Assembly (NCBI RefSeq): GCF_046127645.1
Contig: NZ_CP175919.1
Source: Clostridium_F caseinilyticum
Lineage (GTDB): Bacteria > Bacillota > Clostridia > Clostridiales > Clostridiaceae
DNA: 64,000 bases
Strand: one strand, 5' to 3'
The translations under genes and the position numbers were made by a program. Of the stretch, positions 1 to 8,097 are shown piece by piece; the first letter of the stretch is position 1; each line of letters opens with the position of its first letter. The notes under the pieces are model-generated. The model saw nothing but the letters and a program-made list of their open reading frames with translations, had not been told where the DNA came from and did no database searches.

Positions 1-1
1 A

Positions 2-571
2 GAAGTTTATAAAATATTAGCTATTTTATCTTTAAGATTAGATAGGAAAAAGTTCGAGAATTATGAACAAAAATCCTATATATTATATGGAAATGATTTA
101 ATCCATAAAGCAGATGCTACATTTAGGTATGCTACAGCTATGTTTGATATAGGGGAGAAAGATAAGGGAATAAATTACATAAATAAAGCTTTAGATTTAT
201 ATCCTAAAAATAATACAAGAGCTTTTGTATCTTTTATGTTAGATAATATGAAGATTTTATTGAAAAACAACGTATTATATAGAGCACAGGAAATTTCTGA
301 TGAAATATTAAATTATGCTATAAAAATAAATAATATACGATTTATAGAAAAATCTTATTATTATAAAGCCATAATTTTAGAAAAGCAAGGAAGTTTAGAT
401 ACTGCTGAAATGTATATGAATCTTTCTTTAGATTCTATATTGAAGTTTGGAACAAAACAAGAAATATATGAAAGATACATGAAGATGGGAAATATGTATC
501 ATAAGATGAACCAAGTAGGAGAGTCTATAAAATATTTCAATTTAGCGGTTAAGCTTTCTAAAAAACTTTAG
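2..571 (+). CDS. TPR-repeat protein, 3' part only
   Basis: The frame is open from base 2 to the stop at 571, so the gene starts upstream of the window and the ATG at 140 is internal. The visible 189 residues are almost all helical with tetratricopeptide-like repeats, for example 'KGINYINKALDLYPKN', 'AEMYMNLSLDSILKFG' and 'ESIKYFNLAVKLSKKL'. C-terminal TPR arrays like this are common in Firmicute peptide-sensing regulators with an N-terminal helix-turn-helix (Rgg/PlcR/Rap type), but the N-terminus is outside the window, so a regulator role is only a guess. TPR identity is fairly sure; function is not. Confidence 0.65.
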   Translation, partial: EVYKILAILSLRLDRKKFENYEQKSYILYGNDLIHKADATFRYATAMFDIGEKDKGINYINKALDLYPKNNTRAFVSFMLDNMKILLKNNVLYRAQEISDEILNYAIKINNIRFIEKSYYYKAIILEKQGSLDTAEMYMNLSLDSILKFGTKQEIYERYMKMGNMYHKMNQVGESIKYFNLAVKLSKKL

Positions 572-609
572 TGTGCAAAAATATAACTTAAAAGCGTTTA
601 AAGATATAA

Positions 610-805
610 AGTTAAAACAAGAAATACTTTTAGAGAAAATAGATATCTAGAAAAATAATAAGAATACTTTATTTGTGAACTAATATTTAAGCGTGAAGTA
701 AACAGGATGTGGCATTAGAGCGTTAGCTTAAATATTAGGGCACAAATATTAGTATTTTTTATTTTTATAGCTATCTATTGAACAAAAGTATTTCTTGTTT
801 TAACT
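610..805. repeat. MITE-like palindromic element, family 1, copy 1
   Basis: A 196 bp element bounded by a perfect 22 bp terminal inverted repeat (610-631 and 784-805) whose core reads TTAAAACAAGAAATACTTTT on the left. Inside, the arms 635-690 and about 729-780 also pair, so the whole unit folds into one long hairpin with a short middle around 691-728. Related copies lie at 36103, 51213 and 52748. Compared with the 52748 copy, the middle lacks about 28 bp between two ACAG tetranucleotides, as if lost by short-repeat deletion. No coding capacity; no target duplication could be recognised. Confidence 0.75.
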
Positions 806-815
806 CACTTTGATA

Positions 816-929
816 AGAGATCCTAACTTGTTTTTTCTTAAAATATATGGTTTCAAATTATAACTTGCTGAACGTTCGTACAATAATTTGGAACATACAT
901 ATATTTTGAAAAAACAACTAAGAATCTCT
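816..929. repeat. Long imperfect palindrome (114 bp)
   Basis: The left arm (816-849, then about 850-861) pairs with the right arm (about 883-897 and 898-929): AGAGATCCTAACTTG against CAACTAAGAATCTCT, then TTTTTTCTTAAAATATATG against CATATATTTTGAAAAAA. Together about 46 imperfect base pairs close a loop of about 20 nt. It lies directly after the family 1 element but shares no sequence with it. No second copy was seen here. It looks like a non-autonomous palindromic insertion or a very stable RNA hairpin. Confidence 0.6.
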
Positions 930-1159
930 AATCTTGTTCGAATGCCTTTTACATCACATATCCTCATTTTTTAAACTAAGGGAAGATAGTATAAATTTTT
1001 AAAGATAATTTCTTGTGAAACAGAGTTAATTAATTATTATGATTATAAGCATGAAAAAAATGCACTTAAAAGCAAAGAATTTATTAGAAATATTATACTT
1101 GAAAAATAGATAAGATTTTATAGAATTATTATAAGAGTTATAAAAGAGAGGAAGATTTT

Positions 1160-1339
1160 ATGGATATTAACTATGGAAGTATAATTGCTGTGATTGTTAA
1201 TTTTATTTTGTTATTTTTGATAATTATAGGAATATTTAAAGGAATACAAAGTATTAAGCATTTTATTAATAGAAATAAGGAGATGGAGAAAAAATTAGAT
1301 ATTATTATGAGTAAATTAGAAAATAAACAAGATAACTAA
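1160..1339 (+). CDS. Small single-pass membrane protein (59 aa)
   Basis: ATG at 1160 follows a good ribosome binding site (GAGAGGAAG at 1147-1153, about 6 nt spacing), and an intrinsic terminator follows the stop. The 59 residues comprise a hydrophobic segment (about 8-26, rich in I, L, V and F) and then a charged, probably coiled tail 'NKEMEKKLDIIMSKLENK'. This single transmembrane helix with a cytoplasmic coiled coil is a common form for small uncharacterised Firmicute membrane proteins. I cannot name the family. The combination of binding site, hydrophobic pattern and own terminator makes a real gene likely. Confidence 0.7.
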   Translation: MDINYGSIIAVIVNFILLFLIIIGIFKGIQSIKHFINRNKEMEKKLDIIMSKLENKQDN

Positions 1340-1368
1340 ATTTTATGTTAAATATAACTTTTATAACT

Positions 1369-1420
1369 AATTATGCTTTGCTTATAGATCATATTTTAAG
1401 TGAGGCATAATTTTGTTTTT
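1369..1420 (+). terminator. Intrinsic terminator after the 59-aa gene
   Basis: AATTATGCTTTGCTTA (1369-1384) pairs with TAAGTGAGGCATAATT (about 1397-1412) with two non-Watson-Crick positions, followed by TTGTTTTTT. It is placed to end transcription of the 59-aa gene before the clpB promoter. Confidence 0.7.
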
Positions 1421-1432
1421 TCTATTTACCTC

Positions 1433-1460
1433 TTGAAAGTAAAACTTTTTTGAATATAAT
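1433..1460 (+). promoter_or_regulatory. Sigma-A-type promoter of clpB
   Basis: TTGAAA (1433-1438), a 16 nt spacer and TATAAT (1455-1460) precede clpB by about 118 nt. I see no CIRCE palindrome and no CtsR heptanucleotide tandem in the leader, so the heat-shock control of this clpB is not visible in the sequence. Confidence 0.6.
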
Positions 1461-1577
1461 AATAGTTAAACAATCTATACATATTAAATTAAATTTCGAT
1501 AATATTTAATATGTAGGAATATTATAAGTTAAATTAAAAAAACTAATTCTGTACCAATTTAAAAGGGAGGTAATTCT

Positions 1578-4178
1578 ATGGATATTGAAAAATTAACTTT
1601 GAAGGTACAGCAAGCTATAAATGATTCTCAACTTGTTGCAGTTAAGTATAATCATCAGCAGATTGATACTATACATTTATTTTCAGCTTTAATTTCCCAA
1701 GATGATGGATTAATTCCTAATATTCTAGGAAAAATGGGAGTAAATATAAGAGATATTAATGCTGAAACTAATAGAGTTTTAGATGGTATGCCTAAAGTAT
1801 TAGGCGAAGGGGCTCAGTCATCTTCAGTATATCCTACTAGAAGATTTGAAGAGGTTTTTGTAAAGGCAGAAACTATAGCAAAGGATTTTAAAGATTCATA
1901 TATAAGTGTAGAGCATGTTTTGCTAGCTATAATGGATGTGGATAAAAATAGTGTTCTTCCTATATTAGAAAAGTTTGGGGTAAAGAAATCAGAGTTTTTA
2001 AAAGCTTTATCAGCGGTTAGAGGAAGTCAAAGAGTTGATAGCCAAGATCCAGAAGGTACTTATGAAGCTTTGGTTAAGTATGGTAGAAACTTGGTTGAAG
2101 AAGCTAAAAAACATAAATTAGACCCTGTTATAGGAAGAGATGAAGAAATAAGAAGAGTTGTAAGAATTCTATCTAGAAGAACTAAGAATAATCCAGTACT
2201 TATTGGAGAACCAGGTGTAGGTAAGACTGCCATTGTAGAAGGATTAGCAGAGAGAATTGTTAGAGGAGATGTACCAGAAAGTCTAAAAAATAAAATAATA
2301 TTTTCTTTAGATATGGGAGCACTTATTGCAGGTGCAAAATATAGAGGGGAATTTGAAGAAAGATTAAAGGCAGTATTAAAAGAAGTTCAAAATAGTGAAG
2401 GAAGAATAATTTTATTTATAGATGAAATTCACACTATAGTAGGTGCAGGAAAAACAGAAGGATCTATGGATGCAGGAAATCTGATAAAACCTATGCTTGC
2501 TAGAGGAGAACTTCACTGTATTGGTGCTACTACTTTTGATGAATATAGACAGTATATAGAAAAAGATAAAGCTTTAGAGAGAAGATTCCAACCTGTAATA
2601 ACAGATGAGCCTACAGTAGAGGATACAGTATCTATATTAAGAGGTCTTAAAGAAAGATTTGAAATATATCATGGAATAAGAATACATGATTCAGCTATTG
2701 TAGCTGCAGCTAAGCTCTCTAGTAGATATATTACAGATAGATATCTTCCAGACAAAGCAATAGATTTAATAGATGAAGCTTGCGCTATGATAAGAACAGA
2801 TATAGATAGTATGCCAACAGAAATGGATTCGATGAAAAGGAAGATATTCCAGTTAGAAATAGAGAAAGAGGCATTGTCTAAAGAACACGATATGGCTTCA
2901 AAAGAAAGATTAGGAGCTTTGGAAAAAGAACTAAGTGAATTAAAAGAAAAAGATAAAGAAATGACTGCTAAGTATGAAAATGAAAAATCTCACATAACAG
3001 AAATAAGGGATTTAAAAGAAAAATTAGATAATGTTAGAGGCCAAATGGAAAAGGCTGAAAGAGAATATGATTTAAACAAAGTTGCAGAATTAAAATATGG
3101 TTTGATACCAACTCTTCAAAGGGAAATAGAAGAGAAAGAGAAGTTAACCAAAGAAAATAGTAACGGAAATGCTATGTTAAAAGAAGAGGTTACAGAACAG
3201 GAAATTTCTGAAATAATATCTAAATGGACTGGTATACCTGTAACAAGATTAGTTGAAACCGAAAGACAAAAATTATTACAATTAGGAGATCAACTAGAAA
3301 CTAGAGTAATAGGCCAAAGTGAGGCAGTAAAAGCAGTAACTAATGCAGTTATAAGAGCTAGAGCAGGATTAAAAGATCCAAGAAAACCTATAGGATCTTT
3401 TATATTTCTAGGACCTACAGGTGTAGGAAAAACAGAACTTGCAAAAACTTTAGCTAGAACTTTATTCGATACTGAAGAAAATATTATAAGAATAGATATG
3501 TCTGAATATATGGAAAAATATTCAGTATCAAGACTTATAGGAGCTCCTCCAGGATATGTAGGATATGAAGAAGGTGGTCAATTAACAGAAGCTGTTAGAA
3601 GAAAACCATATAGTGTTATATTATTTGACGAAATAGAAAAAGCTCATGATGATGTGTTTAATATATTCCTTCAAATATTAGATGACGGAAGACTTACAGA
3701 TAATAAGGGTAAGGTTATAGATTTTAAAAATACTATAATTATAATGACTTCTAACTTAGGAAGTAATTATTTATTAGAAAATGAAAGTAAAGAAGGAATA
3801 GATGAAACTGTAAAAATAAGAGTAAAAGAGGCATTAAAGGCTAGATTTAAACCAGAATTTTTAAACAGAGTAGATGACATTATAATGTTTAAACCTCTTA
3901 CTGTAGAAGATATTAAGAAAATAATAGATATATTCTTAGATGATATAAGAAAAAGACTTAAAGATAAGAATATACAACTTAATATTACAGACAGTGCAAA
4001 AGATATCATGGCCAAAGAAGGATATGATCCAATATATGGTGCAAGACCATTAAAGAGATATATAGAAGATACTATAGAAACACAACTAGCTAGAAAGATA
4101 ATAGCAGGGGAAATATATGAAGGCACTACTGTGAAAGTAGATGTAAAAGGATATTCAATAGTTATAGAAAAAATTTAA
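1578..4178 (+). CDS. clpB: ClpB disaggregase (AAA+ chaperone)
   Basis: The 866-residue protein has the full ClpB layout. An N-terminal Clp repeat domain (about 1-145) is followed by a first AAA module with Walker A 'GEPGVGKTA' near 210 and 'LFIDEIHTIVGAG'. A long coiled-coil middle domain (about 410-530) precedes the second AAA module with 'GPTGVGKTE' near 612 and 'VILFDEIEKAH'. ClpB is a hexameric ATPase that threads aggregated proteins out of aggregates together with DnaK. The length and the middle domain separate it from ClpA and ClpC. Start ATG follows AAAGGGAGG at good spacing. It is a single-gene unit with its own promoter and a terminator shared with gatD on the other strand. Confidence 0.97.
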   Translation: MDIEKLTLKVQQAINDSQLVAVKYNHQQIDTIHLFSALISQDDGLIPNILGKMGVNIRDINAETNRVLDGMPKVLGEGAQSSSVYPTRRFEEVFVKAETIAKDFKDSYISVEHVLLAIMDVDKNSVLPILEKFGVKKSEFLKALSAVRGSQRVDSQDPEGTYEALVKYGRNLVEEAKKHKLDPVIGRDEEIRRVVRILSRRTKNNPVLIGEPGVGKTAIVEGLAERIVRGDVPESLKNKIIFSLDMGALIAGAKYRGEFEERLKAVLKEVQNSEGRIILFIDEIHTIVGAGKTEGSMDAGNLIKPMLARGELHCIGATTFDEYRQYIEKDKALERRFQPVITDEPTVEDTVSILRGLKERFEIYHGIRIHDSAIVAAAKLSSRYITDRYLPDKAIDLIDEACAMIRTDIDSMPTEMDSMKRKIFQLEIEKEALSKEHDMASKERLGALEKELSELKEKDKEMTAKYENEKSHITEIRDLKEKLDNVRGQMEKAEREYDLNKVAELKYGLIPTLQREIEEKEKLTKENSNGNAMLKEEVTEQEISEIISKWTGIPVTRLVETERQKLLQLGDQLETRVIGQSEAVKAVTNAVIRARAGLKDPRKPIGSFIFLGPTGVGKTELAKTLARTLFDTEENIIRIDMSEYMEKYSVSRLIGAPPGYVGYEEGGQLTEAVRRKPYSVILFDEIEKAHDDVFNIFLQILDDGRLTDNKGKVIDFKNTIIIMTSNLGSNYLLENESKEGIDETVKIRVKEALKARFKPEFLNRVDDIIMFKPLTVEDIKKIIDIFLDDIRKRLKDKNIQLNITDSAKDIMAKEGYDPIYGARPLKRYIEDTIETQLARKIIAGEIYEGTTVKVDVKGYSIVIEKI

Positions 4179-4207
4179 GGAAAGTGCGATGCACTTTCCT
4201 TAAATTA
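4169..4207. terminator. Bidirectional terminator between clpB and gatD
   Basis: A near-perfect palindrome, AATTTAAGGAAAGTGC / GCACTTTCCTTAAATT around a GAT loop, overlaps both stop codons of the converging clpB and gatD genes and ends in T-rich stretches on either strand. Confidence 0.75.
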
Positions 4208-4933
4208 TGCTTTACTTTCTCTAGTAACTATAAATTCTTTTGCCTTGATTTCTAGATTATCATCTAAAGGTTCTAGGTCTATGTCTTCACCATATTTATT
4301 CTTTAATGCAATAGAAAGAAGTCTATCTGCTAGTTCTGGGTTTTTAGAAAGTAGGGAGCCATGAAAATAGGTTCCAAAGGTATTTTTATAGATACATCCT
4401 TCTTGTTTGTCTTCACCATTATTTCCATATCCAGTTATAACTTTACCTAAAGGTTTTAAATCTCCTATGTATGTTCTTCCAGAGTGATTTTCAAAACCTA
4501 CATAGGTTTCATTGAATTCTTCATTTTTTATTACGGTATTTCCTATAAATCTAGTATCTCCACCTTCAGTGTATATATTTAATATATTTAATCCATCAAG
4601 TTTTTCACCTTCTGGTGTAGTGTAATATTTACCTAATAATTGATAGCCACCACAGATAGCTAGTAGAACTTTTCCTTTTTCTATGTATTCTGTAAGGTCA
4701 TCTTTTTTAGTTTCTACCATATCTTTTGAAACTATGGCTTGCTCATAATCCTGACCGCCTCCAAATAAAGCTATATCATATTTATCTATAGGAAAGCTGT
4801 CTTTTATAGAAACGTTTGAAACATTTATTTTTATACCACGTTGCTCTGCTCTATATTTTAATACTAGAATATTACCTATATCCCCATATACATTTAATAA
4901 ATCAGGGTATAGATGACATATGTTAAGTTTCAT
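4205..4933 (-). CDS. gatD: Lipid II isoglutaminyl synthase, glutaminase subunit GatD
   Basis: CobB/CobQ-type glutamine amidotransferase of 242 residues. It supplies ammonia from glutamine to MurT, which amidates the D-Glu alpha-carboxyl of lipid II stem peptides. The nucleophile sits in 'LLAICGGYQ' (Cys 94 counted from this ATG, the position known for Staphylococcus aureus GatD) and the catalytic His in 'GTYFHGSLL' (about 191). I chose the ATG at 4933 because AAGGTG lies 6 nt upstream; a GTG three codons earlier overlaps that site. It follows murT by 59 nt in the same direction, so the pair is almost certainly one transcription unit. The short length rules out cobyric acid synthase. Confidence 0.92.
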   Translation of the reverse strand: MKLNICHLYPDLLNVYGDIGNILVLKYRAEQRGIKINVSNVSIKDSFPIDKYDIALFGGGQDYEQAIVSKDMVETKKDDLTEYIEKGKVLLAICGGYQLLGKYYTTPEGEKLDGLNILNIYTEGGDTRFIGNTVIKNEEFNETYVGFENHSGRTYIGDLKPLGKVITGYGNNGEDKQEGCIYKNTFGTYFHGSLLSKNPELADRLLSIALKNKYGEDIDLEPLDDNLEIKAKEFIVTRESKA

Positions 4934-4992
4934 GTATTTCACCTTCTTTACATTAGTTTAAAATGTATAATTTAAATTGTTTTATATATTAA

Positions 4993-6354
4993 TTACCATA
5001 ATTTTTTTATATATCCTTTAGAATTTAGGAATTTTCTAAAGGATGTCATAGCAGTGTATGTAGCTAAAATATATACTGTTTCTTCCTTACAATTTTTTAT
5101 ATCCTCTAATAAATCATTATGATTTTGAGATAATTTAAATTTTTCATTTGGAAGACCTGCTACTTTTAATCTTATAGCCATATCATATAATCTAACGCCA
5201 GAGATTAGTATATTATCTATATCTAAAGAATTTAATTTTTCAAATTTTACATCCCATATCCAAGATACATCTCTACCATCTGCATAGTTATCATTTAAAA
5301 GTAGGGCTAAGTTTATTTTTTTCTTATCTAAAACTATAGTATTTATGGCTTGGTCATATCCAGCGGGATTTTTAACCAATATTATTTTAACATCTTTGCC
5401 TTCTATATTTAAACTTTCTTGTCTACCAAAACTACTTTTTTGACTTTTTAATGAATTAAATATAATAGATTTTTCTATACCTAATGTTTTAGCCATAGAA
5501 TAAGCACATAGGGCATTATAAACATTATATAGACCAGGTTGATTTATGTAATATTCTTGATTATCCATTATAACTAAAGAGCCTTCTGGTGTTAAATCTT
5601 CCACTTCATCTAAAGAGAAAGTTAGATTAGGTCTTTTATATCCACAGTTTTCGCAGTAATAATTTCCTAAATGATTATAAGTTAAAAATTCATAGGAATA
5701 AGGATGTTTACACTTTTTACAAAATTTTGAGTCTGCATTTACATCTATTACAGTGTCATTATTTTTAGAATTAGAGAATCCATAATATAAAACTTTATTA
5801 GGAAGAGAACTATCTAAATCACCTAAAAGTGATTCATCTCCATTTAATATAAGTTTTGAATTTGGGGACTTTTCTACTCCTTCTAATATTTTCTTTAAAG
5901 TAGTGTAAACTTCTCCATATCTATCTAATTGATCTCTAAATAAGTTTGTTATAGTTATTATTTCTGGAGATATGTATTCTGTGATGAATTTTACATTAGC
6001 TTCATCTACTTCTATAACTGCATATTTTTCTTCTTTGTTACTAAAACAAAAGTTTTCTACAAAACAGGCAACTATACCTGGAAACATGTTTGCACCAGTG
6101 CTATTCGATATTACAAATTTATTACTATCTTTAATCATATTATATATCATACTAGTTGTAGTGGTTTTACCATTAGTTCCTGTTACAAGAATAACCCTAT
6201 AATCTTTAGCAATTGTTTTTAATATTTTTCTATCTAATTTTAAAGCTACTTTTCCTGGAAAGTTGGTTCCACCCTTAAATAGTGTTTTAGATAGTTTTAA
6301 CACTATTTTTGAAATCATTATACTGAAAAAAGATTTTATATTAATTTTACACAC
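4993..6354 (-). CDS. murT: Lipid II isoglutaminyl synthase, Mur-ligase subunit MurT
   Basis: A 453-residue Mur ligase family protein with the ATP-binding loop 'VTGTNGKTTTT' near residue 57 and the C-terminal DUF1727-type domain. A four-cysteine zinc ribbon is inserted in the central domain ('CKKCKH' and 'CENCGYKR', about 205-235), which is typical of MurT and absent from MurC-F. With GatD it converts lipid II D-Glu to D-isoglutamine. The start is uncertain: the GTG at 6354 directly abuts the AAGGAA motif with no spacer, and the next in-frame ATG (6318) has no ribosome binding site. The 5' region is long and AT-rich. Confidence 0.92.
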   Translation of the reverse strand: MCKINIKSFFSIMISKIVLKLSKTLFKGGTNFPGKVALKLDRKILKTIAKDYRVILVTGTNGKTTTTSMIYNMIKDSNKFVISNSTGANMFPGIVACFVENFCFSNKEEKYAVIEVDEANVKFITEYISPEIITITNLFRDQLDRYGEVYTTLKKILEGVEKSPNSKLILNGDESLLGDLDSSLPNKVLYYGFSNSKNNDTVIDVNADSKFCKKCKHPYSYEFLTYNHLGNYYCENCGYKRPNLTFSLDEVEDLTPEGSLVIMDNQEYYINQPGLYNVYNALCAYSMAKTLGIEKSIIFNSLKSQKSSFGRQESLNIEGKDVKIILVKNPAGYDQAINTIVLDKKKINLALLLNDNYADGRDVSWIWDVKFEKLNSLDIDNILISGVRLYDMAIRLKVAGLPNEKFKLSQNHNDLLEDIKNCKEETVYILATYTAMTSFRKFLNSKGYIKKLW

Positions 6355-6540
6355 TTCCTTTTTGAAATTTTAAATAAATAAGATTACAATTAACTATTAT
6401 AATATAATTTTAACTATTTTACATTAATATTAATAAAATGTTAAGTGAATTTTTGCTTATTATATTTTAGTAATTTAAATTATTAATTATATTTTAAACT
6501 ATTGTTATGGTAAATAATCCATTTAAGTTACATAATTAGT

Positions 6541-6624
6541 ATAGTTTATGTAGTTAGTAATTAAATTTCATTTCATATATAGAATAGATTATGAAGTTAA
6601 TACTTAAATTTTATTTCATATATA
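6541..6624. repeat. Two-copy 41 bp direct repeat
   Basis: Units 6541-6581 and 6584-6624 match except for about six bases (both end in TTATTTCATATATA or TTTCATTTCATATATA), with a period of 43 bp. A weaker third unit may precede them. They lie in the 370 bp AT-rich gap between divergent murT and manA; no other feature is clear there. Confidence 0.5.
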
Positions 6625-6724
6625 TTATATTTTTAGATTTAATTGAACTGATGCCTTTAAATGTAATTAATCTGTATAAATTAGAATATATATTAATTAA
6701 ATCAATTTATATATAAGGAGAAAA

Positions 6725-7705
6725 ATGTACCCTTTAAAATTTGAAAATATATATTTAAATAAGGTGTGGGGGGGAAGAAGTTTAAAAAAGTTTAGAGATA
6801 ATCTTCCAAAAGGAGATATAGGTGAAAGTTGGGATATAGCATTTCATCAAGATTTAGTAAGTGTAATAAGAAATGGAAAACTTAAGGGGAAAACGTTAAA
6901 AGATGCTATAGAATTATATGAGAATAAATTGATGGGAGACTGTATATTTAATAAATACAAAGAATTTCCATTACTTTTAAAAATAATAAGTGCAGAAAAA
7001 AAATTATCCATACAAGTGCATCCAGGTGAAAAAGATATTTTAGATCTAAAGGAAAGTCCTAAAAAAGAAGCTTGGTATGTCATGGAGGCTAAAGTAGGTT
7101 CTTATATAATTTTGGGAAGTAAAATAAAAGATAAAACTGCCCTTCGAGAGGTTATAGATAATGGTACAGTTGAAAATTATCTATATAAAGTATCAGTAAA
7201 AAAAGGAGATGTATTTTATATAGATAGTGGGATGATTCATGCTATAGGTAAAGGTGTTACATTAATTGAAATTCAACAAAATAGTGATACAACTTATAGA
7301 TTATATGATTATAATAGAGGAAGAAAACTAGATTTAGAAAAAGGGATGAATTGTGTAAATTTAAATATTAAACCTAGCAAAAAATCAGGTCTGAAAGTGC
7401 AATTGAAAAATTGTAGTAAAACTTATTGCTTTTTATCAGAAGCTTTTGCTATGGAAAAATATGAAGTATATTATTTTTTAAAAGAAAAAAGTGATAAAGA
7501 AAGATTTTTTATTTTTACTTGTGTAGATGGACAAGGACAAATTAGTTATAGTGAAGGACGACAAAGTTTAAATAGAGGGGAGAGTATACTCATACCTGCT
7601 CATATGGGGGATTATACTTTAAGAGGAAATATGAATTTATTAAAATTTTATATACCAAACATGGAAAAGTCCATTAATAATATTGTAAATGTAATAAGGT
7701 GCTAA
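6725..7705 (+). CDS. manA: Mannose-6-phosphate isomerase, class I
   Basis: This 326-residue type I phosphomannose isomerase interconverts mannose 6-phosphate and fructose 6-phosphate. The N-terminal 'MYPLKFENIYLNKVWGG' is characteristic of the short Firmicute ManA. The zinc ligands are visible in 'SIQVHPGEKD' (Gln and His, about 98-104), a Glu in 'KKEAWYVME' and the His in 'SGMIHAIGKGV' (about 174-180). ATG 6725 follows ATAAGGAGAA at good spacing. It stands alone, with no mannose PTS genes nearby, so it may serve exopolysaccharide or mannose use. Confidence 0.93.
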   Translation: MYPLKFENIYLNKVWGGRSLKKFRDNLPKGDIGESWDIAFHQDLVSVIRNGKLKGKTLKDAIELYENKLMGDCIFNKYKEFPLLLKIISAEKKLSIQVHPGEKDILDLKESPKKEAWYVMEAKVGSYIILGSKIKDKTALREVIDNGTVENYLYKVSVKKGDVFYIDSGMIHAIGKGVTLIEIQQNSDTTYRLYDYNRGRKLDLEKGMNCVNLNIKPSKKSGLKVQLKNCSKTYCFLSEAFAMEKYEVYYFLKEKSDKERFFIFTCVDGQGQISYSEGRQSLNRGESILIPAHMGDYTLRGNMNLLKFYIPNMEKSINNIVNVIRC

Positions 7706-7729
7706 ATAAATTTCACATTATTGATGTAA

Positions 7730-7853
7730 AACAATATAATTAATAAAGAAGTTTGTATGATATAGATAACAATATAAAATTAAAGAAGTTTGCATGATTA
7801 TAGATTATAATATAATTGAAAAGAGTTTGTATGATAGATAACAATATAAAAGA
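7730..7853. repeat. Degenerate tandem repeat, ~38 bp unit, 3.3 copies
   Basis: Units at 7730-7767, 7768-7805, 7806-7839 and a partial unit from 7840 share AACAATATAA...GAAGTTTGTATGAT..TAGAT. The first two units have the same length (38 bp) and the third is 4 bp shorter. The array begins about 25 bp after the manA stop and has no coding frame. Confidence 0.65.
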
Positions 7854-7867
7854 TGGTGTGTGACAAT

Positions 7868-7961
7868 AGATTTAATTTTAATATGGACAAAATAAAAGAT
7901 ACACTTATAAACTAATGTTTATTAGGTGTATTTTTTATTTTACTATATTTTATATTAAGTT
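7868..7961. terminator. Long hairpin ending the manA region (family 2 palindrome)
   Basis: AAAATAAAAGATACACTTATAAAC (7889-7912) pairs with the segment ending at about 7943, GTTTATTAGGTGTATT followed by TTTTATTTT. Outer arms starting AGATTTAATTTTAATAT extend the stem. The T-rich 3' side makes it a plausible terminator for manA. The outer arm sequence recurs at 57108 and, as TAGCTTTAATTTT, at 26941 and 33969. Confidence 0.5.
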
Positions 7962-8097
7962 TTTATTTTGAAAATGGGCTTTAAAATGTATTTGGTATAA
8001 ATTAAATTGAATATTTTATAGATAATGAAAATTTAAAATTAATACTGTATACTTAAGATACGATAAATATATTAATATGAAAGAGGGGGATTTTAAA

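Noticed and set aside
3767..4126. 119-codon frame antisense to clpB
   Set aside because: It is a shadow of the clpB coding frame; low-complexity Ser/Ile/Leu-rich translation and no ribosome binding site.
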